This document shows positions 54,431-64,000 of a stretch of 64,000 nucleotides of DNA, piece by piece; position 1 is the first letter of the stretch; every line of letters starts with the position of its first letter. Made by a program: the position numbers and the translations under genes. The notes below the pieces were generated by a model that had not been told where the DNA came from, ran no database searches, and worked only from the letters and a program-made list of their open reading frames with translations. The stretch is from Ixodes scapularis (Eukaryota; Arthropoda; Arachnida; Ixodida; Ixodidae), in the NCBI RefSeq assembly GCF_016920785.2, contig NW_024609857.1, positions 73,282,252 to 73,346,251 on the forward strand, read 5' to 3'.

Positions 54431-55094
54431 ATATTCAAACTCGATGATGCATTTGCTTTAGTACTTTTTCTCTTTGCTGTAGAGCCGCTTTTAATGTATA
54501 AGTCCAGCAGCATAGCTACAGGTGTTGTTGGCCTTTCTAAGGAATTGTTGCTAGTGGATCGTGCTATCGAATAATTCTCGTGGGTACGCTTGAATAGGGG
54601 TGTTTCTAGGGAGGCTGCAAAATGCCCGACGAAACAGACGTTTTATTTTTCTTTCTTTTAATAAACCTATTTAGTGGGTGCCGGTTATATCTAGAAAGTG
54701 TTTAGTTGAAAACATGCCGTTATATCTAGTGATAATGATTTATATATAATGCAAAACTAATTGAACACGTCAAAATGCGAAACACTAGGCACGGTCCTGA
54801 GTAGACCCTTTCAACATTGTAGCTATCGGTTAATTTGTGCGATTCGTAGCTGAAGAATTACTAACTCGATAGCGTTAAGGAGGTCGTGCCGCAGAAGAGC
54901 CGGCGTCGGCGGGAGGGAAAATTCCTGATTGGTCGATAGGGTCATGATGTCACAGCCACATGACCTCGCGCGAGAATCGAAACGCGACGTTACGCGTCGA
55001 ACGCAAGTAATTAAAACATGACATGTAAAGGGAATTAAAGATCACCACAAATGTCTCAAACGATTTCATTTTATAAAGTTATTTATTTAACCTT

Positions 55095-55190
55095 AAAGAA
55101 AAACAATATGAAGAATTTTAGCCCGGATTCCAACCGACGACCCCTCGGTTGTGAGCCAGTCGTGCTACTGACTAGGACACGTAGACTTTT
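55095..55190 (-). pseudogene. tRNA-like relic, possibly SINE head
   Basis: Minus strand GTCCTAGTCAGTAGCACGAC, then CTCACAACC and GTCGGTTGGAATCCGGGC resembles D-arm, anticodon loop and T-arm, but the T-arm B box is altered (GGTTGGAATCC) and the anticodon stem pairs poorly. Probably a pol III-derived SINE or tRNA pseudogene. Confidence 0.4.
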
Positions 55191-55479
55191 TTTTCTTCGC
55201 TGAAACACCACGCAAACACGTTTGCATGACCTGGGAACGAGCCGGAGTTTATATATTTACCTATAGCTTTCCACTCTTTAAAGCGAAGCACAAGCAACCT
55301 CCTGTAAATCTTTTGTTCCTCAATAGAGACAATTCCCTTTCAAACTTTGTTTTGGTGTCCCTCTGCCTCCACAACGTTTATAGGATTACCACCAAGAAAT
55401 AAGTATGTCTACATTACCGAAGATATATAATTTTTTAAAGTCTTCGAAATTTTATATTGTACCCACATTTAAAACCAGT

Positions 55480-56036
55480 TTTTTTTAGGAAAACATGTCG
55501 TGGGACGATCATATTAATTCGATCCTATCTAAATTATCAAGCGTCGTTTTTATTTTATATTGTCATAAACATACATTGCCTCTTAAAACAAATTTATAAT
55601 TATATAATTAATTATTTTACTCGCATATAGATTATGGCCATTTTATATGGGAAACCAATGTACCAATCTTCAAAATATATTAGTATTACAAAAAAAGATA
55701 TTAAGAAGCATTTCTCATGTTACGCTGGATTATCCAATGAACATTGTTTTCAGTCAACTTGCGTAATGCAATTTTTTTATTTATACAACTATCGTTTGTG
55801 TCCGAATTATATGGTATAAAAGATCAATCAGAACATTATCTCGAAGACTTAGCAAACCTAACAAAAAAGGAATATGCATATCCAACGCGAACAGTAGAAC
55901 CATGGGAAGTACCATTTTTCAGAACTAATTACGGACAATACACTACATCATACACCCTTCCGACTACACTTAATCAGTTCAGTAGGGAAAATATAAAACT
56001 TAACAATGCGTTGGTGAGCAGCTTACGGTAATTAAT
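55480..56036 (+). pseudogene. CR1-like LINE, C-terminal reverse transcriptase relic
   Basis: Decayed coding traces in several frames: MSWDDHINSILSKLSSVVFI (post-palm region), SHIDYGHFIWETN (matching the usual SxIxYGxxxWG), then EPWEVPFFRTNYGQYTTSY and LNNALVSSLR at the end (55744-56031). Typical of the ORF2 thumb and C-terminus in CR1/Jockey-type LINEs. Multiple stops and shifts; different from the element at 37.6-42.2 kb. Confidence 0.65.
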
Positions 56037-56515
56037 TAAACTCATTTCATACCAAACCTAATAGAAGCTAAGTGTTGATATACTCATCTTAAACCAAAAC
56101 GAAGAGAAGTGATAATTTCTGGGGGTTGACGTTGTTTTTTTACCGCGTTTAGTCCTCTAATGATAGTCTGTTCAAATTCAATTTGCATTATATGATGACA
56201 CTAATCAATTTTTTTATCTCGTGTAAATGATCTCTTTATGTTTTCATTTATATCGTGATCATATGTAAATAAGTTTGGTGCCCGCGTCTCAACTGCTATT
56301 TAGGTGGCTCGGGACTAGTCAAGCTGTCTTACAGTTTTTTTTCCTTTTCACCTTCCAACTGTAAACTGTTGGCAAAATAGACATTTACTCTTGCTATTTT
56401 ATTATTATTATTATATGACTGTAGAAATGTATAAATCTTATTGTGGCTTTCTAACATAAGATGTCAAAGTGAATTTATGAAACAATTTGTTTACATTAGG
56501 CTCGTTCGAGTTTTC

Positions 56516-56630
56516 TGCACCTCCTGCACCGGTGCAAAAAAGTGTAGGTTGGTCTACTTCCGGTCGTATCTCAATAAACTGCCGGAAGTACATTGCCCCG
56601 CACTGTTCTGCACCGGTGCAGGAGGTGCAG
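56516..56630. mobile_element. Solitary hairpin, same unit as the palindrome core at 22291-22401
   Basis: Ends CTGCACCTCCTGCACCGGTG and its exact complement; inside CTACTTCCGG and CCGGAAGTAC, with GTGTAGG/CCCCGCAC. Arms about 55 bp, almost no loop. The flanks show no clear duplication. Confidence 0.75.
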
Positions 56631-56639
56631 GTATATCTA

Positions 56640-58830
56640 AAGAGCCTATACCATATACGCTTGATTCGATAATAATTGCCGCGCTCGATTGTCCGTTGGC
56701 CGTGATCTAGATCTTGTTCGCTTATTCTTTTGGTATTACTTTCCTTCGCCTGTCTTCAGCTTGTTTTCTTCTTGACCCTTCTTTCTGATTTTGAAAGTTC
56801 ATAAACTCTAGCAAACCTAGCTTTCGTAATGACCTCTATACTTTTCGAGAGATCTTGTCGAGGACCGCGTAACCAGTTTATGCCGCGTCATCAAAGTCAC
56901 GTGGCACGTAAGTTCAGCCTGGTTGCAACGGTACATGGGGAACGGACCCCCCCCCCCCCCCCCTGACCAAACAGGAGTAAGGGAACGTGTTGAAAAGCGA
57001 GCGTTTACTAAGTACGTACGAAAACTTTTGGGTTCAAACGTTCGGAATATATTTGGAACTTCAAAATTCGCCCGCGTCACCGGGGACACGATTCTCACCT
57101 GAACCCTGGCGCACACTTCGTATACAATCCGTGCCCTTCGTTCGCCTCTTTAAATGACGTAGAAAATGCAGCCCTCTGGCCTTGTTATATCGACTCTGTC
57201 TCCCTCTAAGTCTCACCGAAGTTGACGCCAGGAGCTTGCGGAGCCAACGAAGCAGCGATGAAAAAAATGCATCGTCACGGCGCTTATGGGCTTCCTGCGT
57301 TTGCTATCGCCGACTAAGCCAATCACGTCCAGCGAATGCGCCGATATCCTGCGCTTTCTCTGCGCGTCAATAATTTAGCCGGTTGTAGCCAACCCAAAAA
57401 GACAACGAGCGCCTTGATGGTGCACTTTTCGCCTTGCTTGATTGACTCCGTTGCATCGTAGCGTCGGCTGCTCTGGGCTTTAAAGTGCAGCAGAGTATAG
57501 GAGGGGTTGTTTTCGTTCGACGCGAAACCCTAGGAAGGAGAGAGTCACTACTGGTGGGTCACCGTGTTTATTGGCCCGGTGTTCGAGCCAGCTGGCGTCT
57601 CGCTGTTCAGCCAAAATGCTACGTCTAGACTTTTTGTTTTCTTTTTTGCTTAGGCCAGGTTGCAGGGTTTTTTTTTTTTTTGCATCAACCAATCATTGCG
57701 TTTTATGCAAGCCGGCCCCACCCGAAAAAAGAAAGAAACAAGAAAAAAAAGTTATCGGGTAACACGGTTAACATGCGACGCCGCAACTGCTACTGCTGAA
57801 TCATGCATTCAAGTATAGCACTGCCCCTCTCCTGTCATAAGCCTACGTTCGCGAAAGCGAACCTAATGATATGCTGGCGCTTTCGTAAAAAATTGCCACG
57901 CTAACCCTATTTCAAACAAACGGACATGACGCATACGACTTGTACCCAATAATAGCATTTAGAAGAACCATACGCCAAACGCGTTTCTCTCGAAGAAAAA
58001 CGCATAGTTGAGTTCGATGTTTGGCCACGGTTGTCTACCAGTTGGCCTGTCAGCTGGCGCATAGATGTTTTATTTTTTTTTAAATTTTCTGTCTTCAGTT
58101 TCATTAGGGATGTTTTCATGAAATGGGATGTGGCGCACAGCAACCGATTAACATTTGTGTGTTTTAGTTGCACGTATAAAACGTGTATAATACAATTGAG
58201 ATTTTCTTGAACCACTTCAAAATGGAAAGTCACCGATAAAGGTTCCATAATTTTCAAATTTTTATTCATATGGGCGCTCCATATGGTATTGCAGAAAGTG
58301 GGTCGTATGGATGCACATGTTCCTTTTTGAGTAGGCTGTGTTTAAAAAGCCATAATGTCTATAGTAGTTTTCTTCCTTTGGTACATGTTCCCTACTCACA
58401 GTTAGTTGTGCAACCAGATTTTGCACGCGTTCTCGCCGCACCCGGAGAAACTTGATCATGTCTGTACTCATGACGAGCGGAATGTTCGAACGTGCTTACA
58501 ATTACCACACATTTACGTGCTTCTTTTGTATATCTTTCTCGAGACAAATCCCGAACTTATACGCAAGTTCAAAGGATATATGCTTGCCGTTCTCCAGAAG
58601 GCGTTTATCGAACGAGCCTTTTTTGCAATTTTCTAGTACTTGTCTGTGACAGGGTGAACAGTTTTAATATTCATCTTTGACAGAGTTTTCAGAGTGCCTG
58701 CTTGACTTTAGAGTTTTACAATATGCAATATTTTGCTGACAGCCGATTAAAAAGAAAAACACATACAAGACGCCCGGAGTAATTTGATCGCTCTCTCGCT
58801 TCGTGGTTCGTTTTCCGGCGTTCGGAGATC
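56640..58830. other. Intergenic, nothing firmly recognised
   Basis: About 20 C in a row near 56948-56963. At 57540-57600 a GTGTTTATTGGCCCGGTG segment slightly resembles the LTR-type end near 47240, but no second LTR was seen. Frames at 57907-58471 (minus) have no motif. Confidence 0.35.
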
Positions 58831-58835
58831 TTATT

Positions 58836-58877
58836 GGCTGCGGAAGGACATCACACGCCCTGTGTGTCTTCCGCAGC
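58836..58877. repeat. Short hairpin GCTGCGGAAG
   Basis: GGCTGCGGAAGGACA and TGTCTTCCGCAGC pair around ACACGCCCTGTG. Stem of about 13 bp. Confidence 0.7.
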
Positions 58878-58879
58878 AG

Positions 58880-59850
58880 AATACTATACAGACTTCTACC
58901 TCGTTCAGTAAATAACAGAACCTCGTATTGTACAGGTTGTTTCCCGAGGGATTGAAAAGACCTATCTTGACTGGAAATGTCTTTATTCGTTCTTTTTTCT
59001 TTGTGCGTGTGTATGTGTGCGTGTGTTCGATTCCACGAGTGTGGCGAATGGCGTCTTGGTTCGGTCGGTGGTGTGGCACAGCGTTGTTCGGAGAGCTCCC
59101 TAGGGGTGTTTCTGGGAGAAACCTTTCAGCGTTGGGAGGCCCAGAGTCTGAGCGCGAGATCTGGTCGGCAAATGGCCGCTCCGATTTTATACTTGCTCCT
59201 TGCTCGTTTGTTTGAAGAGAGGGAGGCGCAATTTTTTTCTTGGAGGCCGGATAGCACGCATTATTTCCAATTATACTCGGCATCACAGCCACGTGACTCG
59301 ATGTGTCTTTTTTTGTTACTTTCCAAACTGGGTATAGTTTATTCTGAGCACGCGTTCCCCCCTCCCCCCCCCCCCCCCAAAAAAAAAAAAAGAAAAAAGA
59401 AAAAGGTAAAAAAAAAGGTGTTGTTGATGGCCAGGGGGTTTAGTTCGATATTCGGTCTCGCCGGTGCTCCGATATTCGCTTGACAAATGCCCTGCTTTCC
59501 GCTCCGCTACCTGGTCGATAGCTCTACTCCGTAATCTGGCTTTCCGTACTGTTTTCTTTCCATTTTTTCTGAATGCTATCGTTTGGAGAGCATGGCAAAA
59601 ACCGGCTTCTATGTGCGGAATGCGTCTGCGCTTGACTTGATGATATTTGCTTGACAGAGTTCGCCGTCCTTGTTCCCGTTCCAGTATTGACTCCGGTTGC
59701 AACCGAGACTCGCAGCGTATTCGCTGCCATTTTGAACCAAAGTCTCAGCCACAGCTTCCTGGTCGACATGTCAGGCTCGCCTGACCTCGCCTGCGTTCCC
59801 ACTATTTATTTAAACTATTTTCCGTCAAAATACTTTTGAACGGTCCCTCC
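58880..59850. other. Intergenic, nothing recognised
   Basis: Contains C- and A-runs at 59356-59410. Opposing frames at 58831-59483 are unconvincing. Confidence 0.4.
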
Positions 59851-59924
59851 TCTCCCTTCCCCTCCCTGCCCCCAAGTCCCAGAACTTTTTCTATCCGTCC
59901 ATCTGTTCCTGTATCTTCCACTAC

Positions 59925-60115
59925 ATTTAGCGGGAAAAATGACGTCACGTAACTTGACGTCACGTGACCTGTGACCAATTTAGTTTCGTCGCTAAATTTA
60001 AGGGTAAAGAGGACATCACGTGAACTATATATTAAGTAAGTTTCCCCGCTAAATTAAACCAGGAAACTGACGTGACGTCACGTCACGGAACGTTACACCT
60101 TACGTCACGTGACGC
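59925..60115. repeat. CGCTAAATT and TGACGTCACGTGAC cluster
   Basis: TTAGCGGGAAAAATGACGTC, GACGTCACGTGACC, CGCTAAATTTAAGG, CCCGCTAAATTAAACC and TGACGTGACGTCACGTCACG lie within 190 bp. Similar motif mix to 19390-19580. Confidence 0.6.
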
Positions 60116-60117
60116 TG

Positions 60118-60330
60118 TTTACATTTCAACTCTCCTCTTCCCATCCCCCTTCCCTTTTCTCTTCCCTCTCTCCTCCCTCCTCGCTTCCTCCTCCTTCACT
60201 TCCCTCTCGCCCCATCCATTTCTTCTCTCTGCCACCTACATCCCATTCCCTCCTCCTTCCTGCCACTCCCTCCCTTTTGTCTCTCTTTTCCTCTTCTCAC
60301 TCCCACCTCCCTTCCCCCCGCCTCTGTGGT
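60118..60330 (+). repeat. Pyrimidine-rich tract
   Basis: About 210 bp that are overwhelmingly C/T on the plus strand, mostly CTCCTTCC-type. The Ser/Pro/Leu frames across it are artefacts. Confidence 0.9.
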
Positions 60331-60359
60331 AAGTGCACTCTTAGAGTATGACCAACAGG

Positions 60360-61140
60360 AAAAGCCCCATTCATCAACCCTTTCAACTTCTATTGCTCCT
60401 TTATTGGATTTGTCGCAAAGCCTGTAATTGAGGCGATTCAAATAATGGGTTCTTCACACTCAGACACAACCGTTGAAATGTCTTCTAAACAACTATGCAC
60501 GATCGCTCCTTTGGGCATTTTATGGGTTATAATACATTGAAGACTAAGTTAGCTGCCAATCTTTTTTGCGTGTGCATGTTACACGGCATGTATCATGCTG
60601 ATCAAGTTTATCATAGCAGCATAACCTAATTTTTGGAATAAAAATAGGCCAAACAGAACTGTCCTTGCTACGCCTGGATAAAAGGGGTAACGAACTTGTG
60701 TTCAAAATTTATTGGAAATATTTGTGTAGAGGTTACATGGAGCTCTTAGTTATGATGGTGTTGATCGCAGAAACCCATACGAACAACCACGCTTGATGCA
60801 GTAACGCAAGCCCGCCAGCACGGAAACACCAATAGTCATCGATGAGAAACATAAGAGAATCTGCTCGGTGGCCAAGACCTTTAGTAAATGAAACTGTTTA
60901 TTTATAGGTAATGCCTTATTCTCATTATATGAGTTGTAGCATAGATGAGCTTCTATTATTTTAAGTTATTGTAAACAAAACAAAAATTCTTTAAAATGAT
61001 TTCGACTTTTGTTTTGTGATATTACATAAAACCACACACGCGATAACTTACTTAGAGCTATCGTAGTAAATAGACAGCAACAGAGATAGAACACAATGAG
61101 TACACGTACATTCAGGAAGGTTATTTACAAATTTGCTCTT
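60360..61140. other. Intergenic, nothing recognised
   Basis: AT-rich, short frames only. Confidence 0.4.
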
Positions 61141-61179
61141 GTGGAGACGGTGCCTTTCAAATGAAGCCATGACACCTCA

Positions 61180-61440
61180 GCCAAAATGGAGCTCCGCCGA
61201 CATCTTGCCTTCGACAGGAGGCACGTCATACACACACGACGGCGTGTTCTGTCGGTGCTCTAGTTCGGTCGGCTCAAAAGAATACACTAGCTGATTAAAG
61301 GCATTTATTCAACAAGCATGGCTCTCTCCTCTGTCGCGTAAAGACGTGCAAAAGAGTACCAAACGGGCCTCTCCCCTCGCACCGATACTACGGCCTGAAC
61401 CCAGCGAAACGTTTTATGGCGTTGCTGCATTATACAAAAT
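61180..61440 (-). other. Possible transcript end or worn LTR
   Basis: On the minus strand a GC-richer block (CACGCCGTCGTGTGTGTATG and CTGGGTTCAGGCCGTAGTAT) surrounds GAATAAATGCC near 61300. This could be a gene 3' end or a decayed solo LTR; neither is shown. Confidence 0.2.
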
Positions 61441-61559
61441 ACTGAATTTAGTGTCAAATACATAAAACAGAAGAAAAGTAAAACCAAAATTGAAACATGC
61501 AAAAAAAAAAGTGAATTATAAGCACTGAAAAAAAAATAGAACACAAGTATTTACAATGC

Positions 61560-62100
61560 TTGAAAGGGTACCGCACAGAGTAAAGAGAGGGATTTCTGTT
61601 CACTTGGCTGGGAATATTGGACGCCTTAATAATATATATATGAGGAATCGTTAATCAGAAATTATTAAGGGGTCGTGTCACTTATGAATATATGCAAAAA
61701 TATATTTAATACTGCGCGACTGGGTATCATTGAGAATGGTAAATAAGAAAGCGAGTTGCGCGAGCTTGTTTTGATGCTATGTCGTAGCAATATATTATTT
61801 ATTATGACTTGAAACAGGTTACATATATTCTAATTTATGTTAATTCATATTTGTTCTCGTCAAAAGCATGAAATGGGAAAAGATAAGATTAAGATAGTTC
61901 ATAAGAGTACTAAACTGTAGTTGGTGCCAGAATTGTCCTCCAGGATGTGAGTAACCCATAAATATATTCCGAGACCGTAACTCCTGCTTGCGTGCGTGTT
62001 AAAGCCTGCACAAAGATTATTTCAATCAATAAATACTTCAAAGGAAAATTTGCCACAACAGTAAAAAACGAGTCGTCACTCGGATTGTTCAAAATCATTT
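61560..62100. other. AT-rich intergenic, nothing recognised
   Basis: No motif or repeat noted. Confidence 0.4.
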
Positions 62101-62109
62101 GACATCCAA

Positions 62110-62600
62110 AAGAAACTAGCTATAGGTGATTTGTTGTTTATTTTTATCCGATGAATCTGAATATAACGTTCGTTTTCCCCAAAGATGTAAGTAGACGTGA
62201 GGAAACGCGAAAAACCTCCGATTAATTGTGACGTCATACCCAGATCTTTTGGCCGCCAAGCGCGTGTCGCTTGTGTTGGCAGCGCGTGCAATTACAAGCT
62301 TGCCAGGTATATTCCACTGCATTGACCACAGTTGTGACGTCTCTTTCTTACTTTTTGAAGATAGCAAGAGTGCGCCTGCATAGCTTTGACAGGCGCTGAG
62401 AATGCGTGTGATCGGAGACTCCATGAACTAATAATATGACATCAAGCCCCGGGAAAGAGGGGCTTTAACGGTTCTTTGAAAAATAATTTCTGCGGCCTCA
62501 GTGCACAAAATGGAAACAGCCTCGATATTCCTGGTCCTGGAGGCCAAATGAAGATGATTTAGGTGCTTTTCATCAAATACAGAACCGTTTCAGATTTATT
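62110..62600. mobile_element. TTAA MITE, AGGGAAACTGAAGC family, diverged copy 2
   Basis: Aligns with the reverse complement of 43907-44427: TTTTCCCCAAAGATGTAAGT, TGTGACGTCATAC, GAGGGGCTTTAACGGTTCTT, TGGAGGCCAAATGAAGATGA and GAACCGTTTCAG. The TTAA termini are worn away. Confidence 0.7.
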
Positions 62601-62609
62601 TTAGGCTTT

Positions 62610-64000
62610 ACTAGACTGTTCAGGGTTAGCGTATATTAAGACCGCATCGTCTATAAGGAAATGTGCGCGTAACAGTGAAAAGGTAAGCAAATAGAACAAG
62701 GATACAAGGGCATAACGATGCCAATTACGTTTTGTTTTTTTGTTCTTTTGTAGAGATAACGTGAGATGCGAAAGTGCCGTGTGGTTAAAGATATTAAACC
62801 CAGCTTGGTACTGCATGGTGGCTCTAAGCTGAGTTACGGCAATTTGCATGTAAAATGTGACAATCGAGCACTTGTCAATTCTGGGCGTTAAGATTTCTCA
62901 TAAGAGCGCCTGTTAAAATTTTACTTTTCTAGCGATGAAAATGGTATAAGTGCCGTACTGCGTGTATGTTGTGCCCTGACCATATTTTTTGACGATCCTT
63001 TTAGAACTTCAACTGCAATGCAAATATTTGTATTGTGAATAACAGTTGTATTGTCAATAATAATTAAGAGGCTGTGGGGTTCTCCGTTATGATATCTTAG
63101 TACGCAATAAAAATATCTAGCAAAAGCTCGTGAAGTGCTGAAGCTCGAAAAACGCACCTTCGAAAATATGTTTCTCCAGCTTTCGGAAACTCAACGTTTA
63201 CGGAGTGCCTGAAAACTTCGGTCTTAACCTTCACTTACGTGTTCGACTGAACAACCGCCCTTTTAAGTTGCAGCGCACTCCAAGTTCGAGGCTGAAGCGC
63301 TGAAGCGACTCCATATTGATGGGTATGTGTGTCGCTGATAACTGCAACCTGAATAAAACCCTCGATGTAGAGGATATTTACTTTTTTAACTAAATGTTCT
63401 TTTTTTTAACAATGAGGCTGTTTCTGATTAATTTGTAATCTTACCTTTTGTGCATTATTACCAAGGGATCAAGGTTTTATGCGCACAGTAAATAAGTAAA
63501 TGATTAAATGAATGAATCAATGAAATGTGATGCACAGTAGCACCTATTTTGGGTGGCCGCACGTTGGCCACGAGACTGAGTTCCCCCCAGCGTTCTGAAG
63601 GAATCGGTGTCCTTTTAGAATAAAGTCATAAACTGTTTGAGGCTTTGGAGTTCTTTCGTCTTTGCAGTAATCGTATGAACGCCAGTTGTGCTTCTAGATG
63701 TCGGAAAACTTAAATTCTTAACGATGAGACAGAAAACAAAGGAATGCCGGCCGACATTGAAATCACTAATCCTACATCGACGTTAATTCCCGTAGATTTT
63801 CAGAATGAGATGGCCAGCATAGAAATTAAAATCCGGTTAACGTGTTTTGGGGAATAATTGATCAACCTTGTTGAATCGATTTGCTCCTGCTTTTACCATA
63901 TTTAGTTTTTTTTTTCACTTCGGTTATGTTAGCGGGACGTCCAGCAGACCACTTGTGAAATTAGTCACTTGTTTTTGAGCTTATTAAATTTGCAGAAATT
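62610..64000. other. Intergenic, nothing recognised
   Basis: AT-rich sequence with short frames only on both strands. Confidence 0.4.

Noticed and set aside
55095..55190. Functional tRNA gene
   Set aside because: B box altered and anticodon stem poorly paired; kept only as a relic.
57480..57700. Solo LTR
   Set aside because: Only a short resemblance to an AATAAA-bearing LTR end; no TG...CA boundaries or target duplication.
59651..59839. 62-codon plus frame (MTEFAVLVPVPVLTPVATET)
   Set aside because: Short, no motif, no splice context; the opposite strand is also open.

Overview
The window looks like nuclear DNA of an arthropod with a large, repeat-rich genome, most likely a hard tick. The basis is the mix of I-clade and CR1/L2-type LINEs, Penelope-like elements, a mag-like Ty3/gypsy element, many TTAA-, hAT- and Harbinger-type non-autonomous transposons, long introns and no bacterial-style gene packing. 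The taxon is an inference. There is one 100-base assembly gap (21345-21444).

One host gene can be assembled from the sequence: a six-exon plus-strand gene (26313-43626) for an Ala/Glu-rich coiled-coil protein ending in a BEN domain. All five splice junctions keep reading phase, and the joined exons are 1,056 nt (352 codons) before the stop. Its introns hold most of the nearby mobile elements: a THAP relic, three TTAA elements, a foldback element, a head-to-head pair of Penelope-like fragments, and a 4.5-kb LINE.

Layout. 1-3485: dispersed repeats, with an hAT-like element (2740-3305) in an older repeat. 3496-9421: a nearly complete I-clade LINE with 10-bp target duplications, broken by one frameshift and one stop. 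9432-21344: accessory repeats, including two hAT MITEs, a foldback element with GGTCCCGGACAAAAT arrays and a TGACGTCA array, a perfect 65-bp inverted repeat, and two copies of a GAGAGTTTTCGTA MITE. 21517-23162: a 1.65-kb palindrome whose hairpin core recurs alone at 56516-56630. 24874-25025: CCATT-type satellite. 26313-43626: BEN gene and intronic elements. 43907-46200: MITE, 45-bp tandem repeat, tRNA-derived SINE. 47122-51032: a Ty3/gypsy element with both LTRs, GAAAG target duplication, an exact tRNA-Ser primer site and no gag. 51250-51800: a second Penelope-like GIY-YIG remnant. 52-64 kb: mostly unrecognised intergenic DNA with a CR1 relic, a SINE-like tRNA relic and a diverged MITE copy.

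The strongest unusual signals are the 208-bp tandem monomers forming the 5' end of the CR1/L2 element, the gag-less LTR element, the foldback element carrying seven TGACGTCA sites, the mobile palindrome core, and the inverted Penelope pair that supplies an empty site for a Harbinger-like MITE. I saw no clearly new protein-coding system.
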